Shown: positions 1-8,536 of the stretch, piece after piece | How positions within the stretch are numbered: the first letter of the stretch is position 1 | How the letters are laid out: the number at the start of each line of letters is the position of its first letter | NCBI GenBank assembly: GCA_024195585.1 | Contig: SWBL01000620.1 | Location: 1 to 15,411, forward strand | Length of the DNA stretch: 15,411 nucleotides | Reading direction: 5' to 3' | Origin: Aureobasidium sp. EXF-3400 | Taxonomy: Eukaryota; Ascomycota; Dothideomycetes; Dothideales; Saccotheciaceae | Made by a program: the position numbers and the translations under genes | The notes under the pieces: model-generated | What the model was told of the DNA's origin: nothing | Seen by the model: the letters and a program-made list of their open reading frames with translations, nothing else | Database searches by the model: none

Positions 1-157
1 ACGCCAATATTGAGCCCAACGATCTGCCAAGATCATCTCACTCGTGTTGCAGTTTCTGAGCTTTGCTTTGAAGATCTTGCGTCAAAATGTTGAGAGACAT
101 GCCTATGTACAAATCCTCTCTGGGTATCACTGCAATCGCTGTGTTCTCTGCTTCTGT
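1..157. other. 3' flank of get1, no gene seen
   Basis: This stretch lies downstream of the get1 stop codon. Open frames here are only antisense or shifted readings running out of get1. It probably carries the get1 3' UTR. No convincing gene, RNA or repeat is visible. Confidence 0.5.
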
Positions 158-909
158 TTACAATTCCTTCTTCTCTCCTTCGCCGCTCTTGAATGCTTGT
201 GGCTCCTGCTCTTGCTTTCCTGTCTGCACGTCGGGTCGCTTGGTAGCCAGCACGTACATGGCGACAATGGCTTCGCTGGACATGGAGATGACGCTTGCAC
301 ATGCAATGCCCCAAAGCTGGATGCTGATGCTGCCTTTGGGAGCTCTGGGAAATGCGAGGAGCCATTCGACGTAGCCAGGAACCCAGCCTTGTGGTAGCCA
401 GAACAGTGCTTGACGTGAGAACCAGAACTGCAAGAGGTAGCGCATGCCGTTCGTACCCAGCCAGCGAAGGGCGTTGGCCGTCTTGTCGAACTTGGCCTTG
501 GTGTCTTGAACCGAGCTTGCTGTTGTTTGAGTCAGAGTGTGTCGTCGAGCGCAAACACGTAGTATAGACTTGACGTACAGCTCTTTTCGTAGTCGGCGAC
601 AGCTTTGTCGTGCGTTCTGCGCAGCTTGGCCCATCTGGCAAACTCGTCTTGTGCGCTGACAGCATTCATCTCGCGCTTCAAACGGACCACCTCCTTCTTA
701 AGTCGTGCCGAATCTTGTGCATCTTTTGCCGTCGGTGTAGGAAGCTTGTTGTAGAGGACCCAGAGCTACACTCGTTCAGCACTTGATCATTTGGAAGAGA
801 GAAGGGTGCATCATGTCCATACCAGCTCGTTAATGGTCGCGGCTCCGAGCGTGTTGATGAGGTGAATCACTACGTTCAGCAGGAACACAGCGAGCAAGAG
901 AGACACCAT
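158..909 (-). CDS. get1: Get1, subunit of the GET receptor for tail-anchored membrane proteins
   Basis: Get1 (WRB/CHD5 family) pairs with Get2 in the ER membrane and takes tail-anchored proteins from the Get3 ATPase for insertion. The model has three exons: 909-823, 765-579 and 519-158, with introns of 57 and 59 nt (GTATGG...GTAG and GTACGT...ACAG). It closes as 211 aa, a usual length for fungal Get1. An N-terminal membrane segment (about residues 3-25, with [16 protein letters not shown]) is followed by a charged coiled coil (about 45-95, containing [12 protein letters not shown]), the Get3-binding part of the family. The conserved region [12 protein letters not shown] and then [14 protein letters not shown] and [11 protein letters not shown] leads into two C-terminal membrane segments. 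The tail is polar (GEGEKKEL). Family membership is clear from these motifs; the exon joins are inferred from splice signals and unbroken frame. Confidence 0.93.
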
Positions 910-1221
910 GATGGGCTGTCGATAGTGCTGTGACAGTGGTTTCTAGGTGATTGTTCGCGGCGCGAGCACAGCATGCACGCATGACGTGGAGCTTTCAGAC
1001 TCGGGTCAAACTTCTTGCCAAGCCTGACTGGCATCCATGTCTAGTAGCATCTAATCTGATTCCACCTCATCATCTCCTTGAACAACACGAATGCACGAGT
1101 AACATGGATGTAACTTATAAACCTCTCCAAGTTCTATGCTGTCTAGACGGCTAGGAATGATACGTCCTCTTCTTTCCGCCTCTCACGTATCACCTCAATC
1201 CACGTCCATGCCAGAGCTCGA
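910..1221. other. Intergenic, upstream of get1
   Basis: About 310 bases lie between the get1 start and the stop of the next minus-strand gene, so they must hold the get1 promoter and the neighbour's 3' UTR. A TATAAA-like stretch sits near 1116-1121, about 200 bases from the get1 ATG. No gene is supported here. Confidence 0.4.
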
Positions 1222-2706
1222 CTAAGGACGAAACTCGAGGTTGCCGCCCTGCTGAGAGCATACTTCCAGTCGTTCAGGCGCATCAACAGCGCTATCAGCT
1301 CCATCAATCTGGAATCGCACGTGGCCTCTGCTTCTTGTTCGATCCGAAGCCACCTGCACGACCTCCACATCCCGCACACTCCGGACATCGATCAGACACT
1401 CAGCATCTGTCTCCGTGCTTTGGGGATGTCCGTTTTGAACGCTGCGCCGGCGGCGAATGCGTTCGCTGTGCATCTTCAACAGCATAGCCAAACCAGCAAG
1501 AGCAGTAAATCCAGCGCCACCAACCAGAAGTGCCATTATGTGCTTCATTGGCGCCTTCACTTTCCTGTCGCAGTATTCTCGACAGTCGAGCTCATCGAGA
1601 CATACCCGCGGTTGTGAAGAGGCAGAGACAGATGATGATGACTTGGGTCTTTTGCTCTTGAACCTTGAAGTATCATAGGTCGATACTGTGGTTGTGCTCC
1701 TTTCAACCGTACTGATTGGCGCGAGATATCCCCAGTGTGGTGAGGTGATAGTGGTGCTTTCTGTTACGGTACCGAAGAGCGAGACGCCATCAGAATCCGT
1801 CACTGTGACCATTTTGACCCTTGAAGACTCCCAAGGCTTGATGAAACCCCACATGCACATATCATTCTTGCACAGTGATTTTTCCTCTCTGTCTCTTCCA
1901 CAGTGCGAACCAGTCGGCAAAGGACCCCATGAATTTGTTGACGCTGAGACAGTCGTTGTTGAAACGTAATAATCACCTCGTCCGGTGGTTCGAGCTGCTG
2001 AGTCCTGCCGCGCTTTCAGGCCAGGTGTGGGGCAATACAGAAAATCTCCCAGAGCTCTCGGTTGTCGTTGGACAACCTCGACCGACCGTGGACAATCTGA
2101 GCCATGTGAAAGGCAGACATCAGGTGGGCCTTGAGTGGCAGCTGCGAGCAGGCAACTCTTTACGACTTGAGCTGGGGGATAGAAGACAGATGTGGTCTCA
2201 AGGAGGTTAAAGGCGCCGTCGATAGTAGCAGAGATCTGGGTGACATGGTCGTCATAAATAGGAAAACACACGCACTCGTCTCGTCGTTTAGGATGGAAAT
2301 AGTAAAGGTCGCAGGTAACAGCTTCGCTTAAGCCGCGTGAATGTCCTGGGGAGTTGAGATGGAGAGCGGACGAGCGGGCAATACAGTCCTTCCGTGTGCC
2401 AATGTTAGGGTCAAGTCGGAAGAACCACTCTTTGAAGTTGCGGCGAGACTCGATGCGTGTGGGATACTGGACGTCTGGAGGCCAATTGACAACTCCTTTG
2501 TGTCAGCAATGAGACCACATACTGGCTACATCGGACTGACTGGCACATTGAGACGTGGATGAGGAGTCGTTGTCTTTGCACCATGTGGCTATGTGACTCT
2601 CTGACCAGACGGTATAGTTGGGGTCCGCAGAGCTGAAGAAGTGGCAGGCTGTCTGCGAATCGACAACTGAACAGAACAAGCCAAATAAGGATAGAAGATG
2701 CAACAT
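1222..2706 (-). CDS. Type I single-pass membrane protein of unknown function
   Basis: I do not recognise a family. Two exons, 2706-2523 and 2474-1222, are joined across a 48-nt intron with GTATGT donor, GCTGAC branch site and CCAG acceptor. The product is 478 aa in one unbroken frame. It begins with a signal peptide (MLHLLSLFGLFCSVVDS), after which the lumenal or extracellular part (about residues 18-372) carries many scattered cysteines and Ser/Thr-rich stretches such as TVTESTTIT, likely O-glycosylated. One membrane segment (about 373-396, MALLVGGAGFTALAGLAMLL) is followed by an RRRR stop-transfer cluster and a cytosolic tail of about 75 residues rich in charged residues. This layout suits a cell-surface or secretory-pathway protein, perhaps a sensor, but no function can be assigned. 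The start is the only ATG before the signal peptide. Extra short introns in exon 2 cannot be excluded. Confidence 0.75.
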
Positions 2707-3193
2707 AATGATCAAAGCGATGCCGTGCGGATACTCAAGGTTGAAGCTCTATCTGTTCGCGAAGATGGTTGACATATTGAGCCAGCTCAGGTTCTTCCGT
2801 ATCGAGATACGCAGCTGGTTAGATGGTTTGGCAAGGACGACCGTCCCACTTACCATGTTCTACGCTGAGGGCTGTCTGTGAACCTTTTCTACAATGTGCC
2901 TAGCTGTTCCATGTCTGCAGGTTTGTAGCTCTGAGCATTTGACAGTATTGTTCATTGAGAGTCTCTCTCCTGGTTGTTCTCGCGTAGAAGAGGGTAATGT
3001 CAAAACGCGCAGCGGTTTATTCTTGCGGAGAGGTGGTGGGGCTGGCGCATGGGCCATGCGCATCCACCTGCCAACACCCGAGAAGCAAACAGACCAAAGA
3101 CGACTGACCGACCTTGGATCTCTTCGGGCAGCAACCAGTGAGTGGTACTCGTACATTCAGCAGAACTAGGGGAACTCGAAGTCACAAGCAAAC
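2707..3193. other. Divergent promoter region
   Basis: These 487 bases separate two genes transcribed outward, a membrane protein on the minus strand and a GPI-type protein on the plus strand, so both promoters must lie here. Open frames in it have no gene-like composition. The notable structure is an inverted repeat near 3045-3061, listed separately. Confidence 0.5.
3045..3061. repeat. 8-bp inverted repeat in divergent promoter
   Basis: GCGCATGG and CCATGCGC face each other across a single base. Outer arms AGGTGG (3031-3036) and CCACCT (3064-3069) also match, so the whole 3031-3069 stretch could fold or be read as a dyad. It lies about 130-150 bases before the plus-strand ATG. A binding site for a dimeric regulator is possible; chance is not excluded. 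Confidence 0.4.
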
Positions 3194-3891
3194 ATGCTGT
3201 CTCAATCTCGAATCTGGATGCTCTGCAGCCTTCTCTTGCTGTTGACCTCGTTGGCAAGCGCATCACTCTTTTCGCCGTTTCTGTCTGTGCTCGAATGGTC
3301 GCAACAGACAAGCTCCAACGAAACATTCCACGACCTGCCCAAACGCGCGCTGGATCCAACGTCGTGCCCGACTGGCTACAAGAGCTGTGCAAATCTCGGC
3401 GCTCCAGGTCTTTGTTGTGCGAACTCGGCCATATGTGCTCCTGACCAGGCTGGCCATGTTGCTTGCTGTCCAAGCGGTGCCGTTTGCACTGGTGCCATTT
3501 CGTCCATCATCACCTCTGGCGTGATTGCCTCGGGTGGCTCTATCGCCTCGACTACAGCTGCAGCCTCCCAGCCCTTGACTGCCTCCGCTTCGTCATCCCA
3601 AACAACATCTACCTCGGGAGGGGGTCTCATACTTGCAAGCGGCCTTAGCACCACCAGCACATCTCCTGCCACCACCACCATTGCCTCTAATTCGGCTGCT
3701 GCCACTTCTGGTGGTGGCTTCATCATTGTTGGAACCAGCACTGCTGCTACTCTGGGAAGTAGCGCTGTGAGAAGTCTTCGCACTGTATGTCTTCGCCATC
3801 CACTCTCCTTGTCCTCATAAAGCGTGCTGACACTGTCCAGCCATTCATAGTCCAGGCCATCGTCAGCCTCTTGGAGCTTCTGCCACTTTAG
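3194..3891 (+). CDS. Small secreted cysteine-rich protein, probable GPI anchor
   Basis: Two exons (3194-3784 and 3841-3891) with a 56-nt intron (GTATGT donor, GCTGAC branch site, TCCAG acceptor) give 213 aa. A strong signal peptide covers about residues 1-23. A KR pair at 50-51 could be a Kex2 site. Eight cysteines lie at 58, 65, 74, 75, 81, 91, 92 and 98, with paired CC and a CCPSGAVC motif that resembles half a granulin repeat. From about 100 on the chain is Ser/Thr/Ala/Gly-rich, typical of wall-anchored stalks. The second exon supplies a hydrophobic end (PFIVQAIVSLLELLPL) after a small-residue stretch, as in GPI-attachment signals; without splicing this signal is lost. A role at the cell wall or surface is inferred; no enzyme domain is visible. 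Confidence 0.8.
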
Positions 3892-4191
3892 GAAACATGA
3901 CTCTTTGCATGAGTTTGACGACATGACGAACAACACCCAATCCTGACGAAACACGATTGCAGCATAGCATGATTACCTTGCGTGAAGGTCAAGGTACCAA
4001 CGAAACTGACCTTTGCACAATACAAAGCGCTTCAGAGGAAGATCAAGAAGTAAATAAGAATATATATACAAGAAAAGTCATTAACTTTCGCCAATCGAAA
4101 CCGGATTCCTCCACGCCTTAGGTGATCATGATAATATGTACAAATTGTAGGATCAGTATATCTACAATAAAGTTGGATGCTCGTGAGAAGA
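3892..4191. other. Convergent intergenic region, 3' UTRs
   Basis: Two genes end toward each other here. The right part is AT-rich with TATATATA-like and AATAAA-like stretches near 4060-4170, fitting polyadenylation regions. No gene is supported. Confidence 0.45.
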
Positions 4192-5679
4192 TTAGTAAGT
4201 GGCATAGGCCATGAGAGCAGGTTCCGCAGACACTTTGGGCTCGTAAAGGATGAGCGAAAGTGCGGCAACCAGAATAGCGTTTTCAGTAAGCAGCAAGTCG
4301 CTCACATTCAGGCCCTCAGCGAGGTACATGTTGCACAAAGTGTTAAGATCAAGACGGGATGTCTGGCCGGCGCCGCCGTTAATCAGAGCATCCTTGACGA
4401 GGCCGAACGCAATAGGGTTGTAAAGTACACCCTCATGTGTGTAAAAAGAACCGCCAGGAAGGCCTGAGCAAACGCCTTGGACGTAGTTATTTGTGACGCC
4501 CACATTGCGAGCATCCAAGAGATATGCCGAGGCACCTGTACCTTGCTGGGGCTCGACAATCTCGTCGAAGAGTCCGCTGTACACGGTAGTCGTTGGAACG
4601 TACGCAGAGTCACCACCATTGAGCCTCATCTGGTCGATGAAGTTGCTCGTGCCCTTGTACTCCTGTTGAAAGACAGACGGGTCACATGGAAGACCTTCAG
4701 GACATATGAGATTGGCGTTGACGGTACCGGCGTAATCAGGGCTGATGGCAATGTGGTTCCTGGTCGACTTCTGAGTCGAAGTGAAGTACTTGAATGCCCA
4801 TTGGATGTCGATGTTACCCTGGGACCAGCCGATGATGGATACCTTCTTGCCAGTAATGCTAGCAATGTAGTTGATTGCGTAAGCAGCATATTCAGCATTG
4901 GTCTGAGCATCGTTCAGAAGATAACCAGGGATGTTAAGCCAAACGGGGTCGGCGTAGCTTGATCCGGTCAGTAGAGGGATATCTGACAATGTTAGTGACA
5001 TTTTTCGCTGTCTGGATGGATTGTTCTTACAATTTCCGATGTAAGTGAAGTAACCAGTTGCTCCCGTACCAGGCATGAGAATCACTGGCTGAATTTTCCC
5101 GCCTGTGAATGAAGGTGGAATATAGATAGCAGAGCGAAGTGAGGACTCGGTGACGCTGTACTTGGGGTCATTGCCCTTACGAGGGTAGATGGTGTCCTTC
5201 GGGGTCTGGAGGTTGACATTGCTCATGCTGTTTTCACCAGTAGCCAAACCGTCGACGAAACCAAGGAGGTCATTGACAGTATTTGCACTCAGACCTTCCG
5301 CAGCAACAGCAGCAACAAACTCAAAGAGATTTGCTGAAGGCTTAGCAGCGTGGATGCTAGAGAGCTGGGAGATGGCGGATGCAGCGTTATTCTGAGTGGT
5401 TGTCGCCGTAACCTGACACAGAGCAGATGAGATAGTGCTCCATGCTTGAGTGCCAACGATTTCGCCGGCTCCAACTTCAGACAGAGCGTTGTTGATATCT
5501 CCCACAACATCACCGAGAAGGTCGTTTGCAGCTCCGGTAAGATCTCCAACCAAACCCCTGTCTTCCAGAGAAGCAATTGCAGTGATAGTTGGTGAAGGCA
5601 CAGGCTCCGCAGGGGCCGGTCTAGCAAAGACAGAACCGGTGAGCGAAAGCAAGGCCAGCACAGTCGAAAGTCCCTGCAT
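4192..5679 (-). CDS. Secreted CALB-type lipase (alpha/beta hydrolase)
   Basis: The family of Candida antarctica lipase B hydrolyses triglycerides and other esters outside the cell. Exons 5679-5031 and 4982-4192 flank a 48-nt intron (GTAAGA donor, CTAAC branch site, TCAG acceptor), giving 479 aa. The signal peptide is about residues 1-19, ending FA before RPAPAEP. The oxyanion region is LMPGTGATG (201-209). The nucleophile is Ser270 in GWSQG, the acid Asp356 in FDEIVEPQ, and the base His399 in YTHEG; their spacing and the SPDYAGT and AEPALMAYA stretches match CALB. A region of about 150 residues between signal peptide and hydrolase core is absent from short CALB. The frame is also open upstream of this ATG but without another ATG, and only this start puts the signal peptide at the N-terminus. 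It is divergent from the epoxide hydrolase. Confidence 0.9.
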   Translation of the reverse strand: MQGLSTVLALLSLTGSVFARPAPAEPVPSPTITAIASLEDRGLVGDLTGAANDLLGDVVGDINNALSEVGAGEIVGTQAWSTISSALCQVTATTTQNNAASAISQLSSIHAAKPSANLFEFVAAVAAEGLSANTVNDLLGFVDGLATGENSMSNVNLQTPKDTIYPRKGNDPKYSVTESSLRSAIYIPPSFTGGKIQPVILMPGTGATGYFTYIGNCKNNPSRQRKMSLTLSDIPLLTGSSYADPVWLNIPGYLLNDAQTNAEYAAYAINYIASITGKKVSIIGWSQGNIDIQWAFKYFTSTQKSTRNHIAISPDYAGTVNANLICPEGLPCDPSVFQQEYKGTSNFIDQMRLNGGDSAYVPTTTVYSGLFDEIVEPQQGTGASAYLLDARNVGVTNNYVQGVCSGLPGGSFYTHEGVLYNPIAFGLVKDALINGGAGQTSRLDLNTLCNMYLAEGLNVSDLLLTENAILVAALSLILYEPKVSAEPALMAYATY

Positions 5680-6624
5680 GCTGGCAGAAATGGTCGAATC
5701 GTTTTTCGAAAAGACAAATGGAAGCAAAAGGATGACTGAAATCAAGCAAACCTTTGGGCGAGGGACGGACGTCCTTTATGTGTACCAGACATAAGTATAC
5801 AAGGAGGCTATCACCATGCGACTCAGCTGTCTTTCTTCCGTGCACCAACGCAATCTGTCGATTTCATAGACTGACTCTTCGACATCGTGCTGGGGTTCAG
5901 ATCGTCATGCTCAAGAAAATCTCCAAGAAAGGCAAGGATATGTAGTGAATTCATCTATCTCCAGGCCGCTCAGTCGGTTCCCCATACAAAATACGTCACC
6001 AAGAGTGACTGGTTCGCATGTCATCAACTCTTGCTTGTACGAATGTGTCCCGTCTCAAGAAGAAGTCGGCCAGGGCTGTCGTCGACTTCCGCCTTGATCA
6101 GGTCGGATGTGCTAGATTTTGATGCTGATCATCGCGGATCATTTCATGCCTTGCCCCTTTCGAGGAAACGTGACTGTGCCCGTGTCAAGTCATGTAAATC
6201 TACTCCGAGTAGGGACGATCTGACAAATTCGGCGGCCGACGAGCTCCCGGTTGAAGCTCGGGACATCTCCCTTCATCGTTGCGACAGGTTTCAGAACCTA
6301 CCGGTAATCAGAAATAGCATCCTTGGACTGCTGGCCCTCGAGAAAGCGTTACATTAAGTGTGTCTTCGCAAGAAGTGTGTCTGTGGAGTGTCGACAACAA
6401 TAGGAACGTGCAAGGTAGTGAGTGTAGACCTAAGAGTGGATGAGGTGACGAATGAGGCGCCAGTTGCGGCTCTCCGGCAAGCTTACCGTCTCTTGAGCCC
6501 ATCCCCCGCTCGACAGCACAAACAGCCTCCAGGTGACGACGTGCGACAGTGCCGAGGTCTATCAGAATGGGTTCTTACAGTAACTGTTGTCACCTCCTTT
6601 GCATACCGTTCATGTATTGGAACC
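5680..6624. other. Divergent intergenic region between lipase and epoxide hydrolase
   Basis: At 945 bases this is one of the two largest gaps and must contain promoters for both genes. On the lipase side, TATA-like ACATAAAGG and GTATAC stretches read on the minus strand lie roughly 95-120 bases before the ATG. On the hydrolase side, an 11-nt dyad (ACAGT-A-ACTGT, 6577-6587) is 38 bases before the ATG. The longest open frame (5887-6357, plus) has no domain-like composition and I reject it as a gene. Confidence 0.45.
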
Positions 6625-8263
6625 ATGTCGCCTACTTCGTATCGCATTAATATCGATGAGTCGCGCCTGGAAGACCTCAGGAAAAGACTTGATCTAGCCA
6701 CATTCCCTGACGAGCTTGACGACCTCGAAGATGGGTGGGCTTATGGAAGCCCTTTAGCCGACATCAAGAGACTCACATCGTACTGGCGAAATGAGTATGA
6801 TTGGAGAAAGGTAGAAGTCCAGCTCAACGAGCTGCCCAACTTCGAGACGACTGTCACTGTCGATGGTTTCGGAGACATCGAACTTCATTTCCTGCACCAG
6901 CCAAATTCTGCACCAGACGCTGTTCCTCTGCTCTTCGTTCATGGTTGGCCCGGCAGCTATCTCGAGGTGTCTAAGATGCTTGCAGCTCTGTCGACAAGTG
7001 CCAATTCTGTCAGCTTTCACGTCGTCGCACCGTCTCTGCCAAATTTTGGGTGGAGCGCAGGTCAGTAACGAGAGCAGTCTTGAGATTGTTGATTTCGTTC
7101 ATCTCAGTCTTGTGCTAGGTGTCAAGAAGAAAGGCTTTGGACTCGGTCAATATGCAGAGGCATGCCATCGCCTCATGCAATCTCTCGGCTATAATAAATA
7201 TGGTGATTCCAAAGTGATCTCTTTGCATTTGTAGGGGTATGCTAATTTTGTTTACCATCAGTTACTCAAGGTGGTGGTAAGATACAATCTTCACTATATC
7301 AAGCCATGATTTGTGACTTACGCAACCAGATTGGGGCATGTATATCACGAGAAGTATTGGCCTCTTGTACCCAGATTCTTGCTTGGCTTCCCACATCACT
7401 ATGGTCCGCGCAGACCCTCCGGAGCTGTCTACAAACCCTCTACTTGCTATCCAACATGCTTTGACTCCATATACCGAGGATGAGCAGAAGGGACTCGCTA
7501 GAAGTGATTGGTTCAATAAGGAGGGAACTGGATACAGGTTGATCCAAAGTAAGTTGGGGATGCATGGATTCGACAGCTGATTTTGTCACGCTAATGGGTG
7601 TCATTGTCAGGCACAAAGCCCCAAACTGTTGGGTATGCACTTGCCGACAGCCCAGTAGCCCTACTCGCCTGGATCTATGAGAAGCTCCACGACTGGACAG
7701 ATAGTTATCCGTGGACCGACGACGAGATATTGACTTGGGTCTCAATTTACTGGTTCTCGAAAGCAGGTCCAGCGGCAAGCATCAGGATCTATTACGAAGC
7801 CACGCACACCTCGACCCAGGTGACTCGAGAACGCATTCAGCGCTATATTGGAGTCAAATTGGGGCTGTGCTATGCGCCAAAGGTACGTTTGCGTTTCTTG
7901 CATAGGGTACATCCCTTCTGCGGTTCCTTATCGGCGTGGCCAACTGATTTGAGCCTGTATCCATATGTGGGGCTTTCATCAATACTCTCAACAGATTTAG
8001 ATCAAGCAACAATCGTTGGCTCATTGCGCTTAACTACATCTGAGGAGTTGATCCTTTGTACAAGAGGCTAACCATCATCCTTACAGGAGCTCAGCATTCT
8101 TCCCCGGACTTGGGGAAGGACTCTCGGTCCAGTTGTTTTCGAGAGCGAGAAGAAACAAGGAGGCCATTTCCTCGCCTACGAACAGCCAGACGAGATCGTT
8201 GCTGACCTCAGAGCTATGTTCGGGTCTAGTGGTGCATGCTACAACATACTCAAGTCAGACTAG
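6625..8263 (+). CDS. Epoxide hydrolase, microsomal/fungal alpha/beta-hydrolase type
   Basis: It opens epoxides to diols with an Asp nucleophile and a water-activating His. Six exons: 6625-7060, 7119-7202, 7262-7276, 7330-7548, 7611-7882 and 8087-8263, giving 400 aa, the usual fungal length. An N-terminal EHN domain starts at [17 protein letters not shown]. The oxyanion loop is HGWPGS (106-111). The nucleophile is Asp179 in QGGDWG, lid tyrosines lie in RIYYEA (312-313), and the base is His369 in GGHF. By spacing from the His, Glu343 is the likely charge-relay acid. Exon 3 is only 15 nt and the Asp179 codon is split over exons 3 and 4. The donor of intron 2 is GTGATT, a weaker form. Intron 5 is 204 nt, far longer than the others. 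The ATG at 6625 is the only one in its frame before the EHN domain. Confidence 0.92.
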
Positions 8264-8536
8264 GTTGCTCTCATCAGTTTCCTGTCATACAGTAGTCTGG
8301 GTTTTTACACCAAACACAATGACAATCACACTACTTTTCAGCCGTTCTTGCTAGGGCCTCGCAACTGTATAGGGCGCAACCTTGCATATCACGAATGTCG
8401 ATTGTTGTTAACAGAGGTCGTCTGGAACTTCGACGTGCAATTGATGGATGAAAGTAGGAACTGGACTGACCAGAAGGTCTTCTCATTCTGGGATAAGCCA
8501 TCCCTATGGGTCAAGCTGAGACGGGTGGTCCGATGA
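8264..8536 (+). pseudogene. Cytochrome P450 C-terminal relic (heme-binding region only)
   Basis: After the epoxide hydrolase TAG the same frame stays open and encodes the end of a class II fungal P450. Recognisable similarity begins around 8303 with YTKHNDNHTTFQPF, then the heme-ligand motif GPRNCIGR, NLAYHECRLLL and WNFDVQL, and ends near LWVKL before TGA at 8534-8536. A normal P450 has about 500 residues; the N-terminal four fifths, including I-helix and ExxR motif, are not found upstream, where the hydrolase exons lie. There is no start or promoter of its own. The remaining segment has no frameshift or internal stop, so the loss may be recent, or the segment may be kept as part of a transcript. 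It is not part of the CYP505 gene downstream, which has its own heme region. Confidence 0.8.

Noticed and set aside
33..665. 210-codon open frame on the minus strand
   Set aside because: It overlaps get1 in another frame and spans its second intron. The get1 exons carry clear family motifs, whereas this product is Arg/Ser/Gln-rich without domains.
3376..3954. 192-codon open frame on the minus strand
   Set aside because: It is antisense to the GPI-type protein. Its alanine, proline and valine richness mirrors the Ser/Thr/Gly-rich codons of the real gene, and it has no signal or motif.
5887..6357. 156-codon open frame on the plus strand in the lipase-hydrolase gap
   Set aside because: The composition looks random, with no domain, signal peptide or splice partners. 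The region is needed for two promoters.
6358..6624. Open frame extending 89 codons upstream of the epoxide hydrolase ATG
   Set aside because: It contains no ATG, and the EHN domain starts normally at the ATG at 6625, as in other fungal hydrolases.
8291..8536. P450 stub as the missing C-terminus or upstream part of CYP505
   Set aside because: CYP505 has its own complete heme region with Cys403 and a normal start at 9019; the stub belongs to a different, single-domain P450 type.
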